From Syntrophomonas sp. UBA5432 (GTDB lineage: Bacteria > Bacillota > Syntrophomonadia > Syntrophomonadales > Syntrophomonadaceae), in contig DIRQ01000032.1 in NCBI GenBank assembly GCA_002424365.1, positions 1-64,000 on the forward strand: a stretch of 64,000 bases of DNA, written 5' to 3'. Positions 1 to 9,465 of this stretch are shown here, one piece after another; position 1 is the stretch's first letter; each line of letters begins with the position of its first letter. The notes under the pieces were generated by a model. It was given only the letters and a program-made list of their open reading frames with translations. It ran no database searches and had not been told where the DNA came from. The position numbers and the translations under genes are program-made.

Positions 1-1
1 C

Positions 2-1150
2 CGTAGTTATACAGGTGAAGATGTAATAGAAATTCATTGTCATGGAGGAATATTGCCGGCACGGCGCTGCCTGGAAACGGTTATGCGCCAAGGTGTTCGC
101 ATTGCGGAACCAGGTGAGTTTACCCGCAGGGCATTTTTTAACGGTCGTCTGGATGCTAGTCAGGCAGAGGCGGTTATTGAAATAATTCGGGCCAAGAGCG
201 ATAAGAGCATGAACCTGGCTTTAAAGCAGCTAAAGGGCCGTAACAGCGAATACATTCACACCCTGGAAGACCGCTTGCTGGAACTAAACGCTATGGTGGA
301 AGCCAGTTTGGATTTTCCCGAAGAGGTTGGGGATCTGGAGTATAATCGGGCTGAAGCAATAATGCTTGAATTAGTAAATGTAATTGACCGGCTCATCCGG
401 GCGGGTAAAAGGGCTGATATTTACCGCGAAGGTATAAGCATAGCCATCTGCGGAAAGCCTAATGTGGGCAAATCCAGCCTTTTGAATACGCTGCTAAAAA
501 AGGATAGAGCCATTGTTACCAGCATACCGGGAACTACTCGTGATGTTATAGAGGAGCAGCTGATTATTAAAGGCATACCGGTGAGGTTAATAGACACAGC
601 CGGTATACATGCAACCACAGATATAGTAGAACAGATTGGGGTAGAAAAATCTCAGGAGGTTATTTCCGAGGCTGATTTAGTGCTTTTTTTACTAGATGCA
701 GGAGACGGTATTACCCGTGATGATTTAGAAATATATAAAAGCATTAAAAACCGGAACCTGATAATTCTGGTAAATAAAGAAGACCTAGAGGAAAAACATA
801 TAACCAGCAGTGATATGGAACAGTATTTCCCTGGAATAAATGTTATAAAGGTGTCAGCAAAAGAGGAACAAGGTATTAAGGAACTAGAAGATAGCATAGA
901 AGAAATGATACTAGGGGGCAAACTTCAATCCGATGACTTGGAAATGATGATTAATCTACGGCAACGGGAGGCATTACTAAGAGCCCGCGAGCATCTGCAG
1001 GATGCATCAAGAGAGTTAAACCAGGTACCTTTAGATTGCCTGGGGGTGGATATCTGGGGAGCCCTGGAAGCCCTGGGCGAGATAACCGGGAAAAACCTGC
1101 GGGAAGAGGTTATTGATAGGATGTTCAGCGATTTTTGCATTGGAAAGTAG
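2..1150 (+). CDS. mnmE: tRNA modification GTPase MnmE (5' end cut by window edge)
   Basis: MnmE is a dimeric GTPase that, with MnmG, installs the (carboxymethyl)aminomethyl group on U34 of certain tRNAs. The frame is open from base 2, where the translation already reads SYTGEDVIEIHCHGG, a conserved stretch of the N-terminal folate-binding domain, so the start codon lies upstream of the window and a TTG start near base 53 would be false. About 130 residues into the visible part comes the G domain: GKPNVGKSS (G1), TTRD (G2), DTAG (G3) and NKED (G4). The C-terminus is FCIGK, the invariant MnmE tail whose Cys is needed for modification. Followed at some distance by mnmG, the usual origin-proximal order. 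Identification is secure; only the N-terminus is missing. Confidence 0.97.
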   Translation, partial: RSYTGEDVIEIHCHGGILPARRCLETVMRQGVRIAEPGEFTRRAFFNGRLDASQAEAVIEIIRAKSDKSMNLALKQLKGRNSEYIHTLEDRLLELNAMVEASLDFPEEVGDLEYNRAEAIMLELVNVIDRLIRAGKRADIYREGISIAICGKPNVGKSSLLNTLLKKDRAIVTSIPGTTRDVIEEQLIIKGIPVRLIDTAGIHATTDIVEQIGVEKSQEVISEADLVLFLLDAGDGITRDDLEIYKSIKNRNLIILVNKEDLEEKHITSSDMEQYFPGINVIKVSAKEEQGIKELEDSIEEMILGGKLQSDDLEMMINLRQREALLRAREHLQDASRELNQVPLDCLGVDIWGALEALGEITGKNLREEVIDRMFSDFCIGK

Positions 1151-1500
1151 AATTAATTAGACATACCCATAGGGCACACGGATGCTCCTTGCGGTCGCCA
1201 TTAAGGGGGCTGAAGGACACTGATTTACTATGATTAACACTGATTCTTATTTTTAAAATACGCTAACCTATTTTCATAGGTGATTTGTGGATGCCCAGGA
1301 AAGAGCTAAACGTAGATATTTGCCTTTCTTAATTAGTTTGTACCTTAAATTATAAAAAATCAGTGTCTTTCATAATTTTCCCCCTACGGGGACACGGATG
1401 TTCCTATCGGTACAATTAATGTAGCAGTGTATTCAGTGTCAAAAAAATCGCGTAAATCCTACTTAATCCTTGTTATCAGCGTGAATTAAAAATCTATTTT
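1151..1500. repeat. Intergenic repeat-rich spacer, family A
   Basis: No gene is seen here. The spacer contains pieces that recur elsewhere in the window: a CCCATAGGGCACACGGATG segment (about 1166-1184) that reappears inverted at about 12967-12996, an internal near-repeat of ACACGGATG near 1389-1400, and a segment at about 1430-1470 (CAGTGTATTCAGTGTC then GTAAATCC) that reappears in the same orientation at about 13010-13050. These are non-coding dispersed repeat fragments of unknown function. Confidence 0.55.
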
Positions 1501-1510
1501 GGAGGCTGGC

Positions 1511-3385
1511 ATGATTTACGATGCAGGTAGTTATGATGTAATTGTAATCGGGGCAGGGCATGCCGGGTGCGAGGCGGCTCTGGCATCTGCGCGTATGGGC
1601 TGCGAAACTTTAATGATTACCCTGAGCATGGAGAATGTAGCTCTGATGCCTTGTAACCCATCTATTGGTGGGCCGGCCAAGGCTCAGTTGGTTAGGGAGA
1701 TTGATGCCCTGGGGGGACAAATGGCCATTAATGTTGACCAATCTGCCATTCAGATGAGGTTAATAAATACTGGCAAAGGACCTGCAGTCCAAGCAATAAG
1801 GGCCCAGTGCGACAAACATGAATATCATAATAAAATGCTTAAGACCCTGCTTAACCAGCCCCGGTTAAAAATTATAATGGCCGAAGCCGAGGAAATTGAA
1901 ACCCGGGGTGGAACTGTTAGCGCTGTGATTACCCGTACCGGAGCCAGGTTTAGCTGCCGGGCTGTAGTTATTACCTCAGGAACCTATTTGAAGGGACGCA
2001 TAATCATTGGTGAGGTCATGTACGATGGTGGCCCGGGAAACCAATTTCCAGCAGTTAAGCTTTCCGATAGCCTGAGAAGTCTGGGCCTGGAGCTAGGGCG
2101 TTTTAAAACCGGAACCCCTCCACGTATCTACCGACGCTCAGTTGATTTTTCAAAAATGATTGAACAACCGGGCGATGACCTTCCGCTACGTTTTTCTTAT
2201 ATGAGTCCGCGGGCAACACGTACTCAGTATTCGTGCTGGCTTACTCATAGCACGGCGGCTACCCATAAAATAGTTATGGATAATTTGGATCGGGCTCCCA
2301 TGTTTACCGGAGTTATTAAGGGCAAGGGACCGCGCTACTGCCCTTCTTTTGAAGACAAAGTGGTGCGTTTTGCCCACAAGGACTCCCATCAGATATTTAT
2401 AGAGCCGGAAGGGCGAGATACGGAAGAAATGTATATTCAGGGGCTCAACACCAGCTTACCTGAGGATGTACAGGTAAAAGTACTAAAAAGTATTCCCGGC
2501 CTGGAAAACGTAGCCATTATAAGAACGGGATATGCTATAGAGTATGACTATCTGCCGCCGGCGCAATTACGATCCAGCCTGGAAACACGACAGGTTGAGG
2601 GGTTGTTTACCGCCGGGCAAATTAATGGTACCTCCGGTTATGAAGAAGCGGCAGCGCAAGGGCTGGTCGCCGGTATAAATGCTGCTCTAAAAGTACAAGA
2701 AAAGGAGCCCGTGATTTTAAAACGCAGTGAAGCCTTTATCGGCGTACTGGTGGATGATTTGATTACCGGAGACATTGATGAACCTTATCGTCTCCTCACC
2801 TCACGCGCTGAATATCGTCTATTGCTGCGTCAGGATAACGCTGATTTAAGGCTCACCGAAAAAGGTCGAGAAATTGCTTTGGTAAGTAATGAGCGTTGGC
2901 AGGCATACAACGAGAAGAAAAACATTTTGGAACATGAAATAAGGGCATTAAGGGAACATAGTTATACCCCTGCGGATATAGAAATGACTAACTTTCTGCA
3001 ATCCCAGGGTAGCGCTGCTCTTAAAGACCGGATTTCACTGTGGGAATTATTACGCCGTCCGGAGATAGGTATACAAGATTATATAAGAATGGGGTGGCTT
3101 AACCAACAGGACGAGGATATTCTGGAACAAATCGAAATACAGTCAAAATACGAGGGATATATAAAAAAACAGGAAGACCAGGTTAGGCGATTTGAAAAAA
3201 TGGAAAGCAAGCTAATCCCCTCCAACATCGATTATGATGAAATATTCGGCCTATCCAACGAGGCACGGCATAAGTTTAAGCAGATAAGGCCGGAGTCTAT
3301 TGGACAGGCATCCCGGGTTTTTGGTATTAATCCGGCTGATATTAATATACTTTTAATTTTTCTTGAGAAAAAAAGAAGGAAATAA
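1511..3385 (+). CDS. mnmG: tRNA uridine-5-carboxymethylaminomethyl(34) synthesis enzyme MnmG
   Basis: MnmG (GidA) is the FAD- and NADH-dependent partner of MnmE in wobble-U34 tRNA modification. The N-terminus shows the dinucleotide-binding motif [12 protein letters not shown], followed by the conserved [21 protein letters not shown] region and GTYLKG. The C-terminal helical domain ends around [20 protein letters not shown], typical of the family. At 624 residues it has normal length. I chose ATG 1511 because a clean GGAGG sits five bases upstream; an in-frame TTG at 1499 would overlap that ribosome binding site. Downstream rsmG follows after 9 bases, so the two are probably cotranscribed. Confidence 0.97.
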   Translation: MIYDAGSYDVIVIGAGHAGCEAALASARMGCETLMITLSMENVALMPCNPSIGGPAKAQLVREIDALGGQMAINVDQSAIQMRLINTGKGPAVQAIRAQCDKHEYHNKMLKTLLNQPRLKIIMAEAEEIETRGGTVSAVITRTGARFSCRAVVITSGTYLKGRIIIGEVMYDGGPGNQFPAVKLSDSLRSLGLELGRFKTGTPPRIYRRSVDFSKMIEQPGDDLPLRFSYMSPRATRTQYSCWLTHSTAATHKIVMDNLDRAPMFTGVIKGKGPRYCPSFEDKVVRFAHKDSHQIFIEPEGRDTEEMYIQGLNTSLPEDVQVKVLKSIPGLENVAIIRTGYAIEYDYLPPAQLRSSLETRQVEGLFTAGQINGTSGYEEAAAQGLVAGINAALKVQEKEPVILKRSEAFIGVLVDDLITGDIDEPYRLLTSRAEYRLLLRQDNADLRLTEKGREIALVSNERWQAYNEKKNILEHEIRALREHSYTPADIEMTNFLQSQGSAALKDRISLWELLRRPEIGIQDYIRMGWLNQQDEDILEQIEIQSKYEGYIKKQEDQVRRFEKMESKLIPSNIDYDEIFGLSNEARHKFKQIRPESIGQASRVFGINPADINILLIFLEKKRRK

Positions 3386-3394
3386 GAAACTGAT

Positions 3395-4042
3395 ATGGAA
3401 TATAATGTAAACAAGTACAAAGAAATGCTAACCTTGGAAAACCAGAATCAAAACTTGATTAGTAGGAAAAATATGGCCTATGAAATAGAGAAGCACGTCG
3501 AAGACAGTCTAAAAATAAGTGACTTTTTAGACTTGAGTTCCGAAAAACTGGTTGATATTGGAAGCGGAGCCGGTTTTCCCGGAATGATAATAGCTATAGC
3601 CTTTCCCCGGGCAGATATTACACTGGTGGAATCCGATCATAAGAAAAGCCAGTTTCTCAAGGAGGTCTCCAGGGAACTGGGTTTGGATAATGTAGAGGTA
3701 ATCTGTGCCAGGGTAGAAGAACTGGGGCAAGATGCTAGTTATAGAGGCAAGTTCAGTTTGTGCAGTACCCGAGCGGTAGCATCCATGAACGTATTGTTGG
3801 AATATGGTCTGCCGCTGCTATGTCCTGGTGGGCGTTTATTGCTTTGGAAGGGTAGGAATTATCAACAAGAAATAGACCAGGCACAAAACGCTTTGGTCAT
3901 ATTGGGTGGATTACTAGAGAATGTTTACCGCTATACCTTAATGGAAGAGCGGGATCGGGCAATAGTAATCGTTAGAAAGGAAAAGCCTACACCTGAAAAA
4001 TACCCGCGTAGGGTAGGAATTCCTGCTAAGAGGCCTTTATAA
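3395..4042 (+). CDS. rsmG: 16S rRNA (guanine527-N7)-methyltransferase RsmG
   Basis: RsmG (GidB) methylates G527 of 16S rRNA using S-adenosylmethionine. The SAM-binding motif VDIGSGAGFPG is at residues 53-63, the acidic ribose-binding residue follows in TLVESDHKK, and the C-terminus YPRRVGIPAKRPL is the family signature. At 215 residues it is slightly shorter than many homologues (about 235-240), the difference being at the N-terminus, and the Shine-Dalgarno site before ATG 3395 is weak, so translation may be coupled to mnmG, whose stop is 9 bases away. A strong ribosome binding site for noc overlaps the end of this gene's downstream region. Confidence 0.95.
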   Translation: MEYNVNKYKEMLTLENQNQNLISRKNMAYEIEKHVEDSLKISDFLDLSSEKLVDIGSGAGFPGMIIAIAFPRADITLVESDHKKSQFLKEVSRELGLDNVEVICARVEELGQDASYRGKFSLCSTRAVASMNVLLEYGLPLLCPGGRLLLWKGRNYQQEIDQAQNALVILGGLLENVYRYTLMEERDRAIVIVRKEKPTPEKYPRRVGIPAKRPL

Positions 4043-4054
4043 GGAGGTGCTCAT

Positions 4055-4909
4055 ATGCTTCGTAAACGTCTGGAAAAGATGCTGGGTAAAGATGACGGAG
4101 ACAAGATTGCCTATATTTCCTTGAATCAAATTATTAGTAATTCATTACAACCACGCCACCAATTTAACGAACAGGGACTGGTTGATTTAGCCCGGTCAAT
4201 AGGCCTTTATGGTTTAATTGAGCCTATTATTGTAAGACCCTATGATAATAAATACCAGATTGTTACCGGGGAAAGAAGGTTTCGGGCCTGTTACCTTTTG
4301 GGCAAGAGCCAAATAGCAGCCATAATTAGGGAGATGGATGATGAAGAAGCGCTAACGGTATCGCTTACTGAGAACCTACAGCACCAGGAACTAAACTATA
4401 TCGAAGAGGCTGAAACCTATAATGTTTTGATAAACGGCTTTGGTCTCACCCGGGAGGAACTAGCTCGCAAGACTGGACGCAGCCAATCAGCTATTGCCGA
4501 TAAGTTGCGATTATTCAAATTACCGGAATATATTCGTAGAATGATTAATCCCACTATAGTAAGCGAAAAACATGCCCAGGCATTATTAAAAATAAATTCC
4601 AGCAATATGCAAGAAGAAGTAATTAATCAGATATATGAAAAAGAGCTTACGGTTAAGGATACTGAAGAACTAGTAGAAAGTTTAAGCAGGAATAATATTC
4701 CGGCGGAGATTAAACCCAGAAACAATAGTCAGAATGTCTCCATGATTATTCGGGATACGCGAATATTTATGAATACTATTAAGGAAACGGTTAAGCGAGC
4801 CCGACAAACCGGGGTAGACATATTAATGATAGAAAACGATGATGACAATAAGCATGAGATTATTATCCAAATAAACAAAGAGGAACAAAAAACTCAAGCC
4901 CTGGCCTAA
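4055..4909 (+). CDS. noc: Nucleoid occlusion protein Noc (ParB family)
   Basis: ParB-fold CTPase; Noc binds its own sites across the chromosome, associates with the membrane and blocks Z-ring assembly over the nucleoid. The protein has the ParB N-terminal domain with QPR near residue 32 and GERRFRA (the CTP-binding box), then a central HTH region (LTREELARKTGRSQSAIADKL). The first residues (MLRKRLEKMLGK) could form the short basic amphipathic helix expected of Noc. Position between rsmG and parA, as in Bacillus subtilis, favours Noc over a second Spo0J; the true ParB is encoded at 5890. A perfect AAGGAGGTG precedes ATG 4055. A paralogous partition ParB cannot be excluded from sequence alone. 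Confidence 0.85.
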   Translation: MLRKRLEKMLGKDDGDKIAYISLNQIISNSLQPRHQFNEQGLVDLARSIGLYGLIEPIIVRPYDNKYQIVTGERRFRACYLLGKSQIAAIIREMDDEEALTVSLTENLQHQELNYIEEAETYNVLINGFGLTREELARKTGRSQSAIADKLRLFKLPEYIRRMINPTIVSEKHAQALLKINSSNMQEEVINQIYEKELTVKDTEELVESLSRNNIPAEIKPRNNSQNVSMIIRDTRIFMNTIKETVKRARQTGVDILMIENDDDNKHEIIIQINKEEQKTQALA

Positions 4910-4929
4910 CAACAAGAGAACAAAATTTT

Positions 4930-4951
4930 GAGCGGAAAACGCTCTTTTTTT
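4930..4951 (+). terminator. Rho-independent terminator after noc
   Basis: A GAGCG/CGCTC stem with a GAAAA loop is followed directly by seven T residues, 20 bases after the noc stop. It separates the mnmG-rsmG-noc unit from parA. Confidence 0.85.
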
Positions 4952-5135
4952 ATGACAAAACAGTAAAGGGTAAGCAGTCAGGAGTTAGGCGTGACGGGCT
5001 TCCGCATTATAAGACGGTGAATTAACATTAAGATAATGACTATGTGGCTCTGGTTGTAAATTGTTGATAATAGGGAGGATTTTCCGGGAGGGAAGATGAA
5101 ATATAGAAGGTAGCATTTAGAGAGGTGGTAATGGT

Positions 5136-5897
5136 TTGGGTAAAATTATTTCCCTGGCTAATCAAAAGGGTGGCGTGGGGAAAACGACAACGGCGGTAAA
5201 CCTAGCCGCATCTATGGCTATGGAAAACTATCGCGTACTCCTGCTGGATTGTGATCCTCAGGGTAATGCAAGTAGCGGACTGGGAATTGAGCGCAGGCGG
5301 TTGCAGCACTGTATCTATAATCTGATTATTGATGAGATAGAAACTAAAAAAGTTATAAAGAAAACCCGGATAGGAAATCTGGATATTATTCCGGCTACCA
5401 TTCAACTGGCAGGAGCCGAAGTAGAATTGGCAACAGCTGAAAACCGGGAACAGCGAATTAAGAACGTGCTGGACCAGGTTATTAATGATTATGAGTACAT
5501 ATTATTAGATTGCCCGCCTTCCTTGGGACTGCTAACCATTAACGCACTTACCGCCAGCAATTCGGTTATCATCCCATTACAGTGTGAGTATTATGCACTA
5601 GAAGGCTTAAGCTTGCTAATGGATACCATAAGTTTGGTCAAAAAGCGACTAAACCCCATGTTAAGAATAGAGGGGATAATTTTTACCATGTTTGATGGTC
5701 GCACTAACCTAGCTATTCAGGTGGTAGATGAGGTAAAGCGGCACTTCCACAAGCAAGTGTATAAAACCATTATTCCTCGAAATATTAGGTTAAGCGAAGC
5801 ACCCAGCCATGGAATGCCAGTTGTTACATATGATCCCCGTTCCAGAGGTGCGGAAGTTTATAGAGAACTAGCGCGGGAGGTGTTAGAGCGTGGCTAA
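5136..5897 (+). CDS. parA: Chromosome partition ATPase ParA (Soj)
   Basis: ParA/Soj is a DNA-binding ATPase that works with ParB-parS in origin segregation and, in Bacillus, influences DnaA and sporulation genes. The N-terminus has the deviant Walker A box [15 protein letters not shown] with the signature lysine, then [13 protein letters not shown] and the Walker B region [15 protein letters not shown]. Length 253 residues is normal. The start is TTG 5136, fixed by GAGGTGG at 5122-5128; an ATG at 5131 is out of frame. It overlaps parB by 8 bases, so the two are translationally coupled. Confidence 0.96.
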   Translation: MGKIISLANQKGGVGKTTTAVNLAASMAMENYRVLLLDCDPQGNASSGLGIERRRLQHCIYNLIIDEIETKKVIKKTRIGNLDIIPATIQLAGAEVELATAENREQRIKNVLDQVINDYEYILLDCPPSLGLLTINALTASNSVIIPLQCEYYALEGLSLLMDTISLVKKRLNPMLRIEGIIFTMFDGRTNLAIQVVDEVKRHFHKQVYKTIIPRNIRLSEAPSHGMPVVTYDPRSRGAEVYRELAREVLERG

Positions 5898-6726
5898 AAA
5901 AGAAAGAGGACTGGGTCGGGGATTAGACGCCTTGTTTAGCATTGAAAATGAAGGTTATATGGAAATAACGGAATTAAACATAGAGATGATAATAGCACGG
6001 GAAGACCAGCCCCGCAAAGTCTTTGATGAAGAAAGCCTTAAGGAACTAGCTAGTTCACTTACTGAGCATGGAGTATTGCAACCAGTGCTGGTAAGAGAAA
6101 AAGGAGACAGATATGAAATTATTGCTGGTGAGCGGCGTTGGCGGGCAGCCCAGATTGCAGGCTTAGGTACTATACCGGCAATAATACGGCAGCTAGATGA
6201 CTTGCAGGCGGGGGAGCTTTCATTGATTGAAAACCTGCAACGGGAGGATCTTACCGCAGTAGAAGAGGCTCAAGCCTATCACCAGATGATAGAACGTTAT
6301 CAATATACCCAGGAGATGCTAGCACAAAAAATTGGTAAAAGCCGTTCCCATATAGCTAACACCCTCCGTATTCTGAACCTACCTCCTAGTATTCTGGAAA
6401 TGATTGAGTCCAAGCAGCTAAGCGCAGGTCATGCTCGGGCGATACTCTCCTTACCGGGGCAGAAGGAACAGTTAGCAGCTGCCCGGGAGATAACGGCAAG
6501 GGGTCTATCAGTGCGAGAAGCGGAAAAAAGGGTAAAAACAAAAAAGACTGTTCAGGAGATAGTTTTTGAGAAATCGGCGGAGATAGTAGATTTAGAAGAA
6601 AGACTACAGAAGCACCTTGGAACTAAAGCAGAAATAACGACCTTCAACAAGGGAGGCAGAATACAAATTAGTTATTATAGCAATGAAGACCTGGAGCGAA
6701 TAATGGAAATGTTAATAAGAAAATAG
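5890..6726 (+). CDS. parB: Chromosome partition protein ParB (Spo0J)
   Basis: CTP-dependent DNA clamp that loads at parS and recruits SMC/condensin to the origin. Begins with the family signature [11 protein letters not shown] (a ParA-stimulating N-terminal peptide), then QPRKVF, the GERRWRA CTP-binding box, and the HTH region [23 protein letters not shown] that reads parS. GTG 5890 starts inside the end of parA. Two perfect parS sites lie about 350 bases downstream at 7075-7126. Distinct from the Noc paralogue at 4055: this copy has the canonical GLGRGL N-terminus. Confidence 0.96.
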   Translation: MAKKERGLGRGLDALFSIENEGYMEITELNIEMIIAREDQPRKVFDEESLKELASSLTEHGVLQPVLVREKGDRYEIIAGERRWRAAQIAGLGTIPAIIRQLDDLQAGELSLIENLQREDLTAVEEAQAYHQMIERYQYTQEMLAQKIGKSRSHIANTLRILNLPPSILEMIESKQLSAGHARAILSLPGQKEQLAAAREITARGLSVREAEKRVKTKKTVQEIVFEKSAEIVDLEERLQKHLGTKAEITTFNKGGRIQISYYSNEDLERIMEMLIRK

Positions 6727-7068
6727 ACCGGGGAAATGGGCACAGATAACATACCATAGGGCACATCCCCAAGGGGACAAAGACGCTTGCTATGTTTACA
6801 ATCATTGGTGCGGATTCTCCCCGGCAGTCAGCAGTAACTAATTAACATCAACCTGCTTAAATTGGGCCTGAGTATCGGGTCCGCTATTAAGCAACTGACT
6901 TTCTATGATTAATTGTCTATAGCGAGGGGCAAGGTGTGAGGAACGAGGACACTGCATTTACTCTGGTGCCCTCGGCATTAACACATACAGTCAGGTTCTG
7001 TTTTAATAGGTTTTGTGTTTACCCTGCTGATAATGAATCCGGCATCAATTAGAGGCCCAGTGCAAGTC
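6727..7068. other. Non-coding spacer between parB and the parS pair
   Basis: No credible gene. It holds a short family-A-like piece (about 6755-6790, CATAGGGCACA then CCCCAAGGGGACA) and an AGGTGTGAGGAACGAGGACA segment (about 6930-6950) resembling the core of repeat family B. Nothing else recognisable is present before the parS sites. Confidence 0.4.
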
Positions 7069-7074
7069 TATAAT

Positions 7075-7090
7075 TGTTTCACGTGAAACA
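7075..7090. promoter_or_regulatory. parS centromere site 1
   Basis: TGTTTCACGTGAAACA is a perfect 16-base palindrome differing by one base from the Bacillus consensus parS. It is the binding site for the ParB encoded just upstream. Confidence 0.95.
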
Positions 7091-7110
7091 TTCTAGTTTG
7101 TAATTTAAAA

Positions 7111-7126
7111 TGTTTCACGTGAAACA
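7111..7126. promoter_or_regulatory. parS centromere site 2
   Basis: Second identical parS palindrome, 36 bases centre-to-centre from the first. The flanks are also mirrored: 7069-7092 is the exact reverse complement of 7109-7132, so the two sites form a 24-base inverted repeat around a 16-base AT-rich spacer. Confidence 0.95.
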
Positions 7127-7163
7127 ATTATAAGTCTTCAGGACATACTAATATTGCGTAAGT

Positions 7164-7192
7164 TTTACAAAGCGCGGAAAAATTGATATGAT
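7164..7192 (+). promoter_or_regulatory. Sigma-A type promoter for the M23 peptidase gene
   Basis: TTTACA (7164-7169) and TATGAT (7187-7192) with a 17-base spacer, about 55 bases before the start codon and just downstream of the parS pair. Confidence 0.6.
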
Positions 7193-7246
7193 ATCTTAAA
7201 AATTGGCAATAATTAATATATAAAACAACATAAACGAGGACAAGCG

Positions 7247-8149
7247 ATGAAAAGGAAAAAAAAGCATAATCAGCATATGACTTTTATGCTTATTCCCCAT
7301 GGCGCATCTCGACCGTTGCAGTGGAACATGTCTAGAAAATTTATTTCTGGCGCTACTGCAGTTTTTGCTATGTTTATAATCTGTTTTGCTGCTATTGGTG
7401 TATGGTTCTATGTAAGTCAAGATGAAATCCGCCACGTTACTCGTATAAAGCAGGAGAATCTTGAAAAGGCCGAGACCATAGAATTGCTAAACCAGGAAAT
7501 TAAAAAGATTGAACAACAACAGGAAGAAATAGCCCAAAAACAGATGCAGCTTAAAAGGATTATGGGTATTAAAAGCGAAAACAACCGCCCGATCGAACCA
7601 TCTCGGGGCGGAAAAGGTGGGCTAGACTACCGTCTTCGAGATACGGGTGGCAACGAAGTCTTACAACAAACGGTAGAAATTCAGACCCGATTGGCAATAC
7701 AGGAAAAGGAACTGGACGAGCTATTAGCCCAGGTAAATAATAACAAGGCTTATTTTCGCAGTATACCAAACCAATGGCCGACCCAGGGTGATATTAGCTC
7801 TGAATTTGGCTGGCGCAGGTCCCCATTTGGTGGTCGGGGGAGTAGTTTTCATGAGGGAATAGATATTGCAAATAATTCAGGAGTGATGGTGGTAGCTGCT
7901 GCCGATGGTACCGTTATTTTTGCCGGGTGGAAAGGTGCATATGGTAGAATGCTGGAAATAGACCATGGTTATGGCTTTAAAACCATATATGGGCACAACT
8001 CTGCCCTGCTGGTAAAAGAGGGCGATAAAGTTAAAAAGGGTGAAGAAGTTGCTCGGATAGGTAATACCGGCAGAAGCACAGGCCCACACTTGCATTTTGC
8101 TGTAGTAAAGGACGGACAGCCGCAGGATCCCCAGATATACCTACCGTAG
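7247..8149 (+). CDS. Membrane-anchored M23 (LytM) endopeptidase
   Basis: Predicted cell-wall peptidase facing the outside of the membrane. A basic cytoplasmic N-terminus is followed by one membrane segment (about residues 33-56), a coiled coil rich in Glu/Gln/Lys (about 60-105), and a C-terminal M23 domain (about 175-300). The zinc-site residues are intact: His202 and Asp206 in HEGIDIA, the GHNS motif, and His281/His283 in GPHLHFA, so it should be catalytically active rather than a degenerate regulator. Architecture resembles cell-division or sporulation M23 proteins. It heads a cluster with the bactofilin gene 75 bases downstream, a pairing often linked to cell-shape control. Confidence 0.88.
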   Translation: MKRKKKHNQHMTFMLIPHGASRPLQWNMSRKFISGATAVFAMFIICFAAIGVWFYVSQDEIRHVTRIKQENLEKAETIELLNQEIKKIEQQQEEIAQKQMQLKRIMGIKSENNRPIEPSRGGKGGLDYRLRDTGGNEVLQQTVEIQTRLAIQEKELDELLAQVNNNKAYFRSIPNQWPTQGDISSEFGWRRSPFGGRGSSFHEGIDIANNSGVMVVAAADGTVIFAGWKGAYGRMLEIDHGYGFKTIYGHNSALLVKEGDKVKKGEEVARIGNTGRSTGPHLHFAVVKDGQPQDPQIYLP

Positions 8150-8223
8150 TAGTCTCAAAATACTCTGAAAAGAGATTTATAGTAAAAGGCTTATGAAAAC
8201 CAGAAAATCAGGAGGAACACGTA

Positions 8224-8631
8224 GTGAGAAAAAAGCAGCGCAGCTTTCAAAATATTGAAAGCATAATATCTCCCGGAGTAGAAATAAAGGGCGATATATC
8301 CTCTCAAGGGTCCATCAGGATTGATGGCTATGTTGAAGGGAATTTGAATATTAAAGGCGACTTAATTCTGGGGGAAAAAGGTAAAATTAAAGGTGAAGTA
8401 AAAGCTGAAAACATTATCGTAGCTGGAAAAGTTGAAGGAAGAGCCAGTGCCGGAACCCGTTTTGAAATAGCTGCAACAGGAGCTATCACCGGGGATATCA
8501 ATGCCACTACTTTGATTGTTGAAGAAGGTGGTTTATTAGATGGTAACAGTCGGATGACGCGGGCCAAAGAACGTGGTATCGATAATGAGCGTGTACTTAA
8601 TTTCAAAAAAGAAAAGTATAAAGATAAATAG
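8224..8631 (+). CDS. Bactofilin (polymer-forming cytoskeletal protein)
   Basis: Small protein of the bactofilin family (DUF583), which folds as a right-handed beta-helix and polymerises without nucleotides at the membrane. The central part shows the characteristic short repeating pattern: ISPGVEIKGDISSQGSIRI, DGYVEGNLNIKGDLILGE, KGKIKGEVKAENIIVAGKVEG. Length 135 residues is typical, with short polar tails. Start GTG 8224 has AGGAGG eight bases upstream. Lies between an M23 peptidase and a phosphoribosyltransferase gene; the peptidase-bactofilin neighbourhood is recurrent in bacteria and suggests joint morphogenetic work. Confidence 0.9.
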   Translation: MRKKQRSFQNIESIISPGVEIKGDISSQGSIRIDGYVEGNLNIKGDLILGEKGKIKGEVKAENIIVAGKVEGRASAGTRFEIAATGAITGDINATTLIVEEGGLLDGNSRMTRAKERGIDNERVLNFKKEKYKDK

Positions 8632-8646
8632 CAGGGAGGTTCTGGG

Positions 8647-9288
8647 GTGTTCACTAACCGGAAGGAAGCCGGTCATCTGCTAGCCAGGGTTCTGGAGGAT
8701 AAGCAGATTGAATTTGATCTGGTCCTGGGGGTTCCGCGGGGAGGAGTAGAAGTTGCAGAGGTAATCGCCTCCTATTTTAATTGTCCCCTGGACGTGGTTA
8801 TGGCTAAAAAAATTGCTTCACCTAGTTGGGATGAGTTTGCCATAGGTGCGGTTACACCGGATGGAGAGACCCTAATTTCTGAACGAACCCAAAAGATTAT
8901 TGATATAGATAGTGCTATCATTGAAAAATTAGCCCAAAAAGTAAAAGAAAATATTGATAACCGTTTGAAACGATATCGGGGCCAACGCCCCCCGATCGAT
9001 CTTCAGGGGAAAAACATTTTACTGGTAGATGATGGCATAGCTACCGGGTTTACTCTAAAGGCTGCGGTCAAATATTTGCAACGTCAAACTAATGGAAAGA
9101 TTATTGTGGCTGTTCCAGTAAGCTCAAAAAACGCTTATCTTAATCTGCTGGAAGAGGTAGACGAGTTGATAACCCTGGAGGTACCGGAGAAATTTTATGC
9201 AGTCAGCCAGTTCTATCAGGATTTTGCCGCAGTAGAGGATAGAGAAGTAATGAATATTTTAAAAAAATACTCTGAAGGAAAACCATAA
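8647..9288 (+). CDS. Phosphoribosyltransferase-family protein
   Basis: Type I phosphoribosyltransferase fold, as in orotate or purine salvage enzymes. The PRPP-binding motif ILLVDDGIATGFT is clear near residue 120-135, and VLGVPRGGVEVA near residue 27 is the typical PRT-like entry found in the stand-alone proteins related to Mycobacterium Rv0571c. Substrate cannot be predicted: nucleotide salvage and regulatory roles are both possible. GTG start at 8647 follows AGGGAGGTTCTGG. It sits 15 bases behind the bactofilin gene, probably the same transcript. Confidence 0.85.
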   Translation: MFTNRKEAGHLLARVLEDKQIEFDLVLGVPRGGVEVAEVIASYFNCPLDVVMAKKIASPSWDEFAIGAVTPDGETLISERTQKIIDIDSAIIEKLAQKVKENIDNRLKRYRGQRPPIDLQGKNILLVDDGIATGFTLKAAVKYLQRQTNGKIIVAVPVSSKNAYLNLLEEVDELITLEVPEKFYAVSQFYQDFAAVEDREVMNILKKYSEGKP

Positions 9289-9330
9289 ACGAGCCCTCTA
9301 ATTTATTCTGTTACAACCGGAAACGCACCA

Positions 9331-9465
9331 CGAATGAAAATAGGTTATTGGGTTGGCAGAGTCGGAAGTACCCTCACCCCTTACTCCTCACTCTAAACAA
9401 CCAGTCAAATTCTCATTTTGAAGTTATTCAAGATAACTATATCATTAACACCTATTTCCGTACTA
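9331..9465 (-). repeat. Dispersed intergenic repeat, family B (copy near 9.4 kb)
   Basis: Read on the minus strand, this segment aligns along more than 100 bases with 61240-61362 on the plus strand. Shared landmarks, in order, are AATAGGNGTTAATNAT, GAATAACTTC, GTTTAGAGTGAGGNGT, GGGGTGAGG and ACTCTGCCAACC. A 67-residue open frame across it overlaps the yyaC end and is not a gene. Confidence 0.7.
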
